From Thermoplasmata archaeon (GTDB taxonomy: Archaea; Thermoplasmatota; Thermoplasmata; Thermoplasmatales; Thermoplasmataceae), in contig JAJYDZ010000120.1 in the NCBI GenBank assembly GCA_021790415.1, positions 1 through 6,102 on the forward strand: 6,102 bases of DNA. The letters run 5' to 3'. The notes below the pieces were generated by a model. The model saw nothing but the letters and a program-made list of their open reading frames with translations, had not been told where the DNA came from and searched no databases. Positions 1 to 5,908 of this stretch are shown in pieces; within the stretch, counting starts at the first letter, position 1, and every line of letters starts with the position of its first letter. Position numbers and translations under genes: made by a program.

Positions 1-224
1 TGTTTGGTAGAAGGGACAGTTGATGCGTGGAATATTTTCTATCTGAAGTGTTTCCTTCTGATCTTGGCCCGTTTATCAGTTCTTCTTGAATGCCTTGAAC
101 AGTTTTGCCAGTGTCTGCTATTATTATAGTCTCCTACTTCCAGATAGTCATTAAGATTTACTAAAATCTGGCAAAACCGGGAAAAAGTGCTTCCTACGTC
201 GTCAAAAATTTTGTCAGTCATCAT
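1..224 (-). pseudogene. left-edge gene, apparently frameshifted and cut by the window edge
   Basis: A minus-strand reading frame opens at ATG 224 (a second ATG at 221), just after the G-rich tract. It reads MMTDKIFDDVGSTFSRF and continues plausibly to about LNDYLEVGDYNN. It then turns into a very basic, unnatural tail (RHSRRTDKRAKIRRKHFR) and stops at TAG 41-39. The +1 frame is open from 133 to the window edge and encodes a balanced peptide (IIADTGKTVQGIQEEL followed by INGPRSEGNTSDRKYS). The simplest reading is one gene with a one-base insertion or two-base deletion near the ATAATAATA run at 127-119, continuing beyond position 1. Alternatives are a sequencing error, programmed frameshifting, or a genuine 61-aa protein. 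I do not recognise the family. Confidence 0.4.
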
Positions 225-228
225 CAAT

Positions 229-235
229 CCCCCCC
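229..235 (-). repeat. G7 homopolymer before the start of the leftmost gene
   Basis: Seven consecutive G on the minus strand close a purine-only run that includes AAAGAAGAAG. The tract ends 4 nt before ATG 224 and probably serves as an atypical Shine-Dalgarno site. Homopolymers of this length are prone to slippage, which could alter spacing, or the reading frame if the preceding gene extends through it. Confidence 0.4.
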
Positions 236-272
236 TTCTTCTTTCCCTCTTTTGGAAGCATCATCTCTCTCA

Positions 273-692
273 CTACCCATACCTTCCCTTCCAGTTGGTG
301 CTTCCAAACGCAGGATAAAGACTTGACTTCCTTACACTGGCTTGGAATTCGCTGTTATGGAACGCCCCACTCCCATATCTCACTTCTATTGCGTAATATG
401 CATACGCTGCAAGCTTTATTCCTCCATCATCAATTTCATGGTAGGACCACTCCATCAGCATGCTTATGACCTCGTAGAAGACTAGATCCATGTCTTCTTG
501 AGATGCCACTTCGGGAGGAGGAATCTTTTCAAGAAAATCAAGATAAGCACGCACGTAAGTGTCGTTCTTTTTCCTTCCACCGTTCACTTCAACTTGGCCG
601 TAAGTCTTGTGCCAATCATATATCTTGGCATAACACTCTTTCACGTTCAAACTCTTCGGAACCTTTTTCAAATCTTCCTCCCATGATCCCAT
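273..692 (-). CDS. 139-aa protein of unknown function, companion of the Type IIG gene
   Basis: I do not recognise this protein. It is soluble, with no signal or membrane segment. It begins MGSWEEDLKKVPKSLNV and has a tryptophan- and tyrosine-rich, mainly helical middle (KIYDWHKTYGQ at 24-34, VRAYLDFLEKIPPPEV at 47-62, MLMEWSYHEIDDGGIKLAAY at 78-97). The start is fixed by the ribosome binding site 8 nt upstream. It lies 43 nt after the restriction-modification stop in the same orientation, so it should be co-expressed with it. The last 20 or so residues (VRKSSLYPAFGSTNWKGRYG) look less natural than the body. From 331 to 227 the +1 frame encodes a more protein-like end whose TGA overlaps the next ATG, so the gene may really end in that frame (see findings). 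A role in restriction, modification or immunity is only inferred from position. Confidence 0.7.
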   Translation of the reverse strand: MGSWEEDLKKVPKSLNVKECYAKIYDWHKTYGQVEVNGGRKKNDTYVRAYLDFLEKIPPPEVASQEDMDLVFYEVISMLMEWSYHEIDDGGIKLAAYAYYAIEVRYGSGAFHNSEFQASVRKSSLYPAFGSTNWKGRYG

Positions 693-700
693 ATATTATT

Positions 701-708
701 CCCCTCCC
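701..708 (-). promoter_or_regulatory. strong ribosome binding site of the 139-aa gene
   Basis: GGGAGGGG at 708-701 (minus strand) contains GGAGG and is separated by 8 nt from the ATG at 692. It lies in the 43-nt gap after the restriction-modification gene. There is no obvious TATA box at the right distance, so this gene appears to be translated from the operon mRNA. Confidence 0.65.
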
Positions 709-735
709 AAATCTTTTGAGGTTAGTCTGAGAAGG

Positions 736-3700
736 CTACCGTGCAAATTCCTCCATAATTCCCTGCTCCCTCTGCGTTAGCCCATATAACTGATAGATAA
801 TCATGTCTATCAGTTTATCTGTCGACAAAATTGCTCTCTCTGTAGTGCCTATGTCAAATATCTGCACGATGCTGTCATGAAAATCTTTCGCAATGGTTTT
901 CTCCATTTTTTGGTTGAATGACTCCATCAAATCCATTATATTTCTTATATCCATCTTAATGTTAGCTACGCTTCTCGGAATTTCGATGGTATCCAGTATT
1001 TCAAATATCTTACTCTTGTTCCAGATTTTTTTCCGGGAATTGCTATTCAGATACAACTTTATTGCAAAAAGGAAGTAATGTCTAATCAATTCTTCCTTGA
1101 TAGGAATTCTCAGCATATCTTCGTATCCTTCTTCGGGATTTATGAGAACCCTGAGCGTGAGGACCGTTCCTTTCTCCAGAACATCTATTCCCCGGACCCT
1201 CCCATCCTGCTTATAATCTATCGGTTCTTCAACTCCCAGCAGATCTACGCTGTAGTCATCCGTTTGCTTCTGTGATGGGCTGAAGTCCTCTATATGTTTA
1301 ACGGTTTTGAGTTCCTTGACCGTTTTAAGGTCAATATACTCTCTTAGTTTTCTGTGTTCTGTGTCTTGTCTGAATTTCTTTACCATGCTCTGAAACGCTT
1401 CGTACACCACCCTCTTCTGTTTTAGAAGGATTACCATCTGTTCTGCCAGAAAAGATATTATTTCATGTACGACGTCGGATTCGCCGCTATCCAGTAAACG
1501 CTTCACATACCCCAGAAGCTCCTTTTCGTTTATCTTCTCATTCAGAAGCTTGATGTAGATACGCCTAAACTCTTCCAATAACGAAACAACCTTCTCTTGC
1601 GGGGTATTGAAATCGATTTTCTTAATTGGAAGGTCTTTGATGTAGGGCCTGTCCAGAACCCTGGATGTTTCTGTTGTCCCGCTGAAGATAATCTTTTCTA
1701 TATAGAAGGATAGCAAGGGAGAGTTAAAAAGCGCTACCAGAAACGGGAGTTTGTATTTGGTTCCTTCTTTCAGAGTGACATTGACCAGCTTTTCTGTAGT
1801 CAGTAAGCTTCCATCATCAAAATTCGCCACCAGCCTTTTCCCCCTCATCACTTTTAGAAACACTCTGGGTACCATGATTTCATTCGCCTCTTTAACCCAA
1901 CCGCCGTTCGATTCAATGTCTATGTCAGTAACTTTCCTTATTTCGTATCTGTCCACATCCGGGACCCTATTTATGAAGTGGTACTGCCCTTCCTCGAGAT
2001 TCTTTTTTTCGTCGTCAGGGATATACAGCCCCCTGAATACTTTATCAAATATTTCCTCAAATTTGTAGCTGGATGAGCTCACTTTCTTTATCAATCGGGA
2101 CTGTTCCTCAGTTATAGGCCTGAAAATTATTGTCATAGCCTCATTCATAAGTGCTGGGTCAATTGTGCCGAGGTGTTCCACCTTTTTCTTTGGGGAATAA
2201 CTCTTAACAGGTTCAACGGAGTCTATTGTTACCTCATTTTTCTTTCCTTGCTTACCTTTCTTAAAGACGAGGATCAGTTCCTCATAGTTCACGTCCAAAA
2301 ATCCCAGTCCTACATCCATCAAGTTTGTGATGTGGTTTTCATTTATGAGCGAGAACCGTATGTCTCTCCAATCATTGTAAAATGCAACAGTCTTAGGAAC
2401 GATCATGCCTACGGTGCCGTCGTCCCTCACCAGGTTTATGCCCTGCTCCAGAAAATATTCTGCGCTGTTTCCGCTGCCAAGGCATGAGAATTCGTTCTTG
2501 ATGAACTTTTTCTCTTCCTCGGTGAAATTTGCTCCATAAGGAGGATTCCCGATTATATACGAAAACCCATCTTTCTCTTTTAGCGTGCCGTCTTCCTTGA
2601 AGAACGCTTCAGGGAATTCAAGTTCCATGAAGAAAGGTTTGGAATCTTGGAGTTTATCGTCAATCTTGAGCAGTTCTTTCACTTCCAAAATTAAAGGCAT
2701 TTTGACCGCCGTTTCTTCATCCAGAAGCTTTTTTTTCACCTCTTCGACTGTGGCTTCCTTCAACTCTCTCCTGATCTGGATCAGCTTAGCAATACCCTCC
2801 CTATGCGATGCGAACAAGATTCTATCTACTTTACCGGGTATGAGAGAGTTGCCTGTTTTTATGTTTTCTTCCAGTATCAAAGGGAGTCTCTCACCACGTT
2901 TAAGGGCTTGAAGCATGAGGTTTACTGCGCCTATCTCTGCGGCCTGTCCATCCAGATCGACACCGTATATGTTTTCCTTCAAAATCTTCCGAGGATAATT
3001 CTCTACCAAGTGAGGCAGATGGTTGTATTCTTCAATTCCGTTTCCTGTCTTACTGACAATTTCCTTCCTTGCCAACAAAATTGATTCATTATACTTTTCG
3101 TAGTAATCTTGAAATGTAGAAAAAGCAGATATCAGGAATGTACCCGAGCCCATTGACGGGTCGAGAACTCTCACCTCAGAAAGTTCACGAAATTTTTCCT
3201 CAGCTTTCAAAAAGTCCTTATTGCTTATTAGATCAAACGTTTCCTTCCATATAGGTTCAATTGAGTCTTTGATGGCCTTCTTCACTATGTAGTCGACAAT
3301 GTAACGCGGTGTGTAATATATCCCAGTGCTCTTTCTGGTTTCCTTGGTAGTCTTAACCATCAACCGTCCGTTCTCAATCGCAAAGGTTCCACCAAGGTAT
3401 GATTCGTAGGTGCTTCCCAGAACATCGGAAGAAAACTTCCTGAAGTTCACCAGATAAAGACCTGCAATAATGGTTCCAAGAATTTTATCATCGATCCTGA
3501 CATTTTCGCAAATGTGATCTCTTTCGAAGATTCTGCTGTTGTACAATCTATCAAAATTATGGAATATCTGGTTTTGACCAAAGAACATATCCGAAAGGGA
3601 CCCAAATTCAGAATGCTTTGACCAGTAATCAAACGTATCTTTCATAAGGTCAGGACTGTCAAGAATCAATCTATCTTCCGCAGACCGCACAATAACGAAT

Positions 3701-4434
3701 CTGTCCAATATTCTCTGAGTTGCTTCCTTGATCTGTTCGAGCGTTAGAGATGTGTTTCTTTCAAAGATGTTGCTTGCAAGGATCTTTCTCCAGTATTCCA
3801 TTCGTTCCAGAAATCCTTGATCTATGTCTGGTCTCTCTTCCCTTGTTTCCAATTCTTCTATGCGTCTGGAGATAACCGAGTCTCGAGACAGGTAAAGGAG
3901 GTCTTCCACCCTGTCCATGTACTGGTCAGGAGAATCTATATCGAGTATCGTAAGACCGTTGAACGCATTGAACACCCTGAACTTTTCATAATTCGCCAAA
4001 ACCGCCCACCTTATTTTGGCCTGGGCGCAATAATTCAGCACCTGCCTTTCTTCTGGAGTCCAGTCTCCAACGATTCTCTTGTCATAAAGGTCTGTCTGCT
4101 TTCCTCTTTCAGATACCGATTCGATCTTGCCAAATTTCTTGGTTTCGACAAATATCTTAGGTATCCTGCCACCCAGGGCCGCAGGATCATCAATCCAGAT
4201 GGAAATATCCACGAAACCACCATGCCTGACATATGTTTCTTCGTCATATTCCCACGAATTGGTGGTCGTCCATCCCAGTGCGTCGAATAGTGGATTTACA
4301 AAGTCTTTCTTGACGTCTGCCTCACTTAACTTTTCGATGCCGTCGCTTCCATACTTCTTTTTATAATCTTCATATTGATTCTTCAATTCAAGAATTTTCG
4401 CTGTTAATTTTTTACGTTGAGCTTCGTTTGTCAT
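736..4434 (-). CDS. Type IIG restriction-modification enzyme, Eco57I-like (nuclease + N6-adenine methyltransferase + specificity)
   Basis: This 1232-aa single-chain enzyme should both cut and methylate DNA at one recognition sequence. N-terminal PD-(D/E)XK nuclease: D76 in GGFVDISIW, E97 and K99 in IFVETKKFG, and a QxxxY motif at Q131-Y135. Methyltransferase: motif X STGIYYTPRYIVDYIV (369-384), SAM-binding motif I VLDPSMGSGTF (423-433), motif II IYGVDLDGQAAEIGAVNLML (489-508), and catalytic motif IV GNPPYG with NPPY at 630-633, which specifies adenine-N6 methylation. The region about 790-940 looks like the target-recognition domain and ends SRVLDRPYIKDLPI, as in the Eco57I group. Residues about 945-1232 form a helical and then beta-containing extension ending LIDMIIYQLYGLTQREQGIME, a typical family C-terminus. 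All motifs are intact and I see no frameshift. The recognition sequence cannot be read from the protein. The start is coupled to the 45-aa gene. Confidence 0.93.
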   Translation of the reverse strand: MTNEAQRKKLTAKILELKNQYEDYKKKYGSDGIEKLSEADVKKDFVNPLFDALGWTTTNSWEYDEETYVRHGGFVDISIWIDDPAALGGRIPKIFVETKKFGKIESVSERGKQTDLYDKRIVGDWTPEERQVLNYCAQAKIRWAVLANYEKFRVFNAFNGLTILDIDSPDQYMDRVEDLLYLSRDSVISRRIEELETREERPDIDQGFLERMEYWRKILASNIFERNTSLTLEQIKEATQRILDRFVIVRSAEDRLILDSPDLMKDTFDYWSKHSEFGSLSDMFFGQNQIFHNFDRLYNSRIFERDHICENVRIDDKILGTIIAGLYLVNFRKFSSDVLGSTYESYLGGTFAIENGRLMVKTTKETRKSTGIYYTPRYIVDYIVKKAIKDSIEPIWKETFDLISNKDFLKAEEKFRELSEVRVLDPSMGSGTFLISAFSTFQDYYEKYNESILLARKEIVSKTGNGIEEYNHLPHLVENYPRKILKENIYGVDLDGQAAEIGAVNLMLQALKRGERLPLILEENIKTGNSLIPGKVDRILFASHREGIAKLIQIRRELKEATVEEVKKKLLDEETAVKMPLILEVKELLKIDDKLQDSKPFFMELEFPEAFFKEDGTLKEKDGFSYIIGNPPYGANFTEEEKKFIKNEFSCLGSGNSAEYFLEQGINLVRDDGTVGMIVPKTVAFYNDWRDIRFSLINENHITNLMDVGLGFLDVNYEELILVFKKGKQGKKNEVTIDSVEPVKSYSPKKKVEHLGTIDPALMNEAMTIIFRPITEEQSRLIKKVSSSSYKFEEIFDKVFRGLYIPDDEKKNLEEGQYHFINRVPDVDRYEIRKVTDIDIESNGGWVKEANEIMVPRVFLKVMRGKRLVANFDDGSLLTTEKLVNVTLKEGTKYKLPFLVALFNSPLLSFYIEKIIFSGTTETSRVLDRPYIKDLPIKKIDFNTPQEKVVSLLEEFRRIYIKLLNEKINEKELLGYVKRLLDSGESDVVHEIISFLAEQMVILLKQKRVVYEAFQSMVKKFRQDTEHRKLREYIDLKTVKELKTVKHIEDFSPSQKQTDDYSVDLLGVEEPIDYKQDGRVRGIDVLEKGTVLTLRVLINPEEGYEDMLRIPIKEELIRHYFLFAIKLYLNSNSRKKIWNKSKIFEILDTIEIPRSVANIKMDIRNIMDLMESFNQKMEKTIAKDFHDSIVQIFDIGTTERAILSTDKLIDMIIYQLYGLTQREQGIMEEFAR

Positions 4435-4568
4435 GTCATGTTTTCCTTGTCATGTTCCTTCTTAAATTTCCTTAGGTGTTCCCCTACTACAGGATCCAAT
4501 ATCACGTACGTTCCATATACCCTTTCTACGTGCTGCAGATCAGCAACCCTATGTGTTTCTTTTGCCAC
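4431..4568 (-). CDS. 45-aa small protein, translationally coupled to the Type IIG gene
   Basis: This short gene is easily missed. It begins at GTG 4568, about 24-25 nt from the TATA centre (leaderless). A TGA in the same frame at 4576-4574 limits how far it can extend upstream; TTG at 4571 is the only alternative. The product starts VAKETHRVADLQHVERVYGT, continues through YVILDPVVGEHLRKF, and ends in a highly charged Lys/Glu/His/Asp tail finishing ENMT. Its TGA (4433-4431) overlaps the ATG of the large gene (4434-4432) as ATGA, the classic translational coupling layout. Composition is that of a real soluble protein, with no membrane segment and no metal-binding cysteines. I do not recognise a family. 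The position suggests a regulator of, or subunit for, the restriction enzyme, but it could simply act as a leader peptide that tunes its translation. Confidence 0.6.
   Translation of the reverse strand: MAKETHRVADLQHVERVYGTYVILDPVVGEHLRKFKKEHDKENMT
4444..4448 (-). promoter_or_regulatory. Shine-Dalgarno-like site of the Type IIG gene
   Basis: AAGGA at 4448-4444 (minus strand) lies 9 nt before the ATG at 4434, inside the last codons of the 45-aa gene. It supports the choice of ATG 4434 over the out-of-frame ATG at 4439. The motif sits in an imperfect tandem repeat of AAGGAA/CATGAC across 4460-4430. That repeat offers a second, weaker AAGGA further upstream. Confidence 0.5.
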
Positions 4569-4571
4569 CAA

Positions 4572-4605
4572 TATTCATGATGCGATAAAATATAAAGGTA
4601 TTCAT
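4572..4605 (-). repeat. 7-bp direct repeat ATGAATA bracketing the TATA box
   Basis: ATGAATA occurs at 4605-4599 and at 4578-4572 on the minus strand, 27 nt apart start to start. One copy abuts the upstream side of the TATA box and the other lies just before the predicted transcription and translation start. The arrangement matches that at the other promoter (TAACTAA twice, 25 nt apart), although the repeat sequence differs. Operator function is a guess, and chance repetition in AT-rich DNA cannot be excluded. Confidence 0.3.
4588..4598 (-). promoter_or_regulatory. archaeal TATA promoter of the restriction-modification operon
   Basis: The minus strand carries CCTTTATATTTTA, with the TATA core at 4596-4589. 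This is nearly the same core as the promoter of the YwgA-like/PIN unit. Its centre is about 24-25 nt upstream of the GTG at 4568, so the transcript should begin almost at that codon. The BRE position is less convincing than at the other promoter. This is the only good TATA box upstream of the large restriction-modification gene, so it probably serves the 45-aa gene, that gene and those downstream as one operon. Confidence 0.6.
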
Positions 4606-4872
4606 ATAGCACTTGCCATGCGAAGGAAATCGCCAGAATGATTTTCAGCGTTGAAGTCCTGGAAAGAGCGAAAATACTGTTTTGATATTTTATCCGGCAT
4701 TTCAGGTAGCTCATGCACCTGTACCGCTGAAACGAGGGGAGATATTTTCAACAGGATGTCAGCAGAAGCGTCAAAGAAGGGATTGGAACCTACCCTAACA
4801 CCCTGACCACGCACTCTCCCAATATTCGTGATTGAACATATTTTGAGGATCGGTACAACAACATGCTCCCCA
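4602..4872 (-). other. about 300-bp gap with an open frame, possible gene remnant
   Basis: The DNA between the PIN stop and the next promoter holds no gene I can support. One minus-strand frame stays open from inside the PIN gene (a TTG at 4931) to TGA at 4604-4602, directly before the next TATA box. Its second half has balanced, protein-like composition, with stretches such as GVRVGSNPFFDASADILLK and VHELPEMPDKISKQYF. No ATG, and no GTG with a ribosome binding site, begins it in a sensible place; the in-frame GTGs are internal and unsupported. It may be the 3' end of a decayed gene cut off by arrival of the PIN module, or a chance open frame. I do not recognise the peptide. No terminator hairpin or T-run is apparent after the PIN stop. 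Confidence 0.3.
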
Positions 4873-5349
4873 TTAGCCTCCAGCCCCCTCCATGTTCTTA
4901 TGAAGACCCGCACTTTTAAAGTCTCTTTCAAATTCCTCAGACTTACTCACCCTTATGCCGTTTTCTTCAAATAACTCCTTTTTCTTGGAATGAAGATGTC
5001 TATCATAGGTTACTATATAGTTAGCTGAGATACTCTTGGCTACAGCGATGAGATACCAATCATTACCAATTTCGTTCAGCATCTTTTGGTCATGCTCAAG
5101 CTCCTTCATAGGAATGTGGGTTAACGATGTTTGAACCCTCCCTATAAATTCCTGGAAGTAGACCTTGCTCACCTTCTTAAGTTTGGGGTCCTCTTCCACT
5201 ATCCTGAAAATCTCTCCCAGCAGGACGTCGCAGGTGTAGGCTTGCACCCTACTCTCAATAATCATATCAAACACGAACCTGCTCGCAGTTCTTGAGTTCT
5301 TTGAAAGTATCGCTCTGAATAAAACGTCGGCATCAGTAACTATTTTCAT
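4873..5349 (-). CDS. PIN-domain ribonuclease, putative toxin (VapC-like/PIN_3-type)
   Basis: This 158-aa protein is the usual size for a single PIN domain. The N-terminus MKIVTDADVLFRAIL gives the first acidic residue, D6, with D8 where many PIN proteins have Asn. E46 in LLGEIFRI is the second acid. D97 in GNDWYLIAVAKSISANYIV and D116 in the following TYDRHL complete the Mg-binding cluster. The segment around D97-D116 is the most diagnostic and resembles PIN_3-type putative toxins more than classical VapC. PIN domains are metal-dependent single-strand RNA endonucleases that cut tRNA, rRNA or mRNA when acting as toxins. All expected acids are present, so it is probably active. Translation starts inside the end of the 178-aa gene (17-nt overlap) without a strong Shine-Dalgarno site, implying coupling. 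The C-terminal tail (about 150-158, ending GAGG) looks unstructured. Confidence 0.88.
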   Translation of the reverse strand: MKIVTDADVLFRAILSKNSRTASRFVFDMIIESRVQAYTCDVLLGEIFRIVEEDPKLKKVSKVYFQEFIGRVQTSLTHIPMKELEHDQKMLNEIGNDWYLIAVAKSISANYIVTYDRHLHSKKKELFEENGIRVSKSEEFERDFKSAGLHKNMEGAGG

Positions 5350-5869
5350 TACCGAGATGCCTTACTCTATTGACGGCCTGTTGAAGATATTCCTCGGTTA
5401 TATCATTCTCAATTGCAAAAGAATGAAAACTATCCAGTATGTTGCTCAGATAAAGTGCAGACTTTGTCGTGTATTTCTTGTATTTATTATACACATACTT
5501 TAGAAGGACTTCGGATGAGATTCTATTGTAGTGCTCTTTTATTCGAACCAGGGCATTCCTTTGAGCATCTGTCAGATTTTCCCATGTCTTATGAGCTTCC
5601 TTGAATCCAGCTGGTGTTAGACAATAACCGTCAGAATCATTAATCCCACCAGATCTTATTAGACTTACCATTATATCCTCTAATTCCCTCGAATAGGGGC
5701 CATAATAGTAGGGAACAAATTCAAACAACACATTTTCAGAGAATGACGTTTCCTTTTGGAGAAGGAACATTTCCTTCTGAAGGTGGGTCTTATCTGGAAC
5801 CCCTTCATTATCTTTCAGGGTTCTGCCTCGGGCAAATATCAATAGTTGAAGTGCCAGAACCTTATCCAC
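5333..5869 (-). CDS. YwgA/Panacea-like (SocA-type antitoxin-like) winged-helix protein
   Basis: This 178-aa soluble protein has no signal peptide or membrane segment. Visible motifs are LQKEMFLLQ (residues 30-38), the tyrosine-rich FVPYYYGPYSREL (51-63), a winged-helix-like turn around YCLTPAGFKEA (82-92), and LLKYVYNKYKKYTTKS (122-137). The pattern LQK-x-hydrophobic, then F-x-PY-x-YGP-S-x-x-L, then L-x-x-YVY-x-KY, recalls the YwgA group. It more distantly recalls the Panacea/SocA (DUF4065) fold used by antitoxins and proteolytic adaptors. GTG 5869 is chosen because it is the first usable start after the TATA box and fits a leaderless transcript; the next internal Met (34) would cut the LQK motif. 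The 3' end overlaps the PIN gene by 17 nt, so the two are surely co-transcribed. I infer a regulator or antitoxin for that PIN protein; the family match is by eye only. Confidence 0.75.
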   Translation of the reverse strand: MDKVLALQLLIFARGRTLKDNEGVPDKTHLQKEMFLLQKETSFSENVLFEFVPYYYGPYSRELEDIMVSLIRSGGINDSDGYCLTPAGFKEAHKTWENLTDAQRNALVRIKEHYNRISSEVLLKYVYNKYKKYTTKSALYLSNILDSFHSFAIENDITEEYLQQAVNRVRHLGNENSY

Positions 5870-5876
5870 AAAAATG

Positions 5877-5908
5877 TTAGTTATAGAAAATATAAAAGGC
5901 TTTAGTTA
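5877..5908 (-). repeat. 7-bp direct repeat TAACTAA bracketing the TATA box
   Basis: TAACTAA occurs at 5908-5902 and again at 5883-5877 on the minus strand, 25 nt apart start to start, one copy on each side of the TATA box. The upstream copy overlaps the BRE and the downstream copy lies between the TATA box and the predicted transcription start. A protein bound here would block TBP/TFB, so an autoregulatory operator is possible. A 7-bp repeat in AT-rich DNA can also arise by chance. Confidence 0.35.
5887..5906 (-). promoter_or_regulatory. archaeal BRE/TATA promoter of the YwgA-like/PIN operon
   Basis: On the minus strand, ACTAAA (5906-5901) fits the archaeal BRE consensus RNWAAW. It is followed after three bases by TTTTATATTTT, with the TATA core at 5896-5889. 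The TATA centre lies about 24 nt upstream of the GTG at 5869. Archaeal transcription starts about 25 nt from the TATA centre, so the mRNA should begin at or within a few bases of the start codon (leaderless). No Shine-Dalgarno-like sequence lies between the box and the GTG, which agrees with this. Confidence 0.7.

Noticed and set aside
3817..4290. 157-aa plus-strand open frame
   Set aside because: It lies wholly antisense to the nuclease domain of the restriction-modification gene, whose catalytic motifs fix the coding strand; it is a shadow frame.
736..4434. PglX of BREX or the DISARM adenine methyltransferase
   Set aside because: The N-terminus has a complete PD-(D/E)XK signature (D76, E97, K99, QxxxY), which those methyltransferases lack, and no BREX or DISARM partner genes are in the window.
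4504..4511. Palindrome ACGTACGT
   Set aside because: It lies inside the 45-aa coding frame and is explained by its codons; no associated site was found.
4776..4800. GGTTCCAATCC on the minus strand, resembling a tRNA T-loop and hence a possible tRNA or att site
   Set aside because: The flanking bases do not form the T-stem, and no acceptor, D-arm or anticodon arm can be drawn around it. No second copy was seen to define an attachment repeat.
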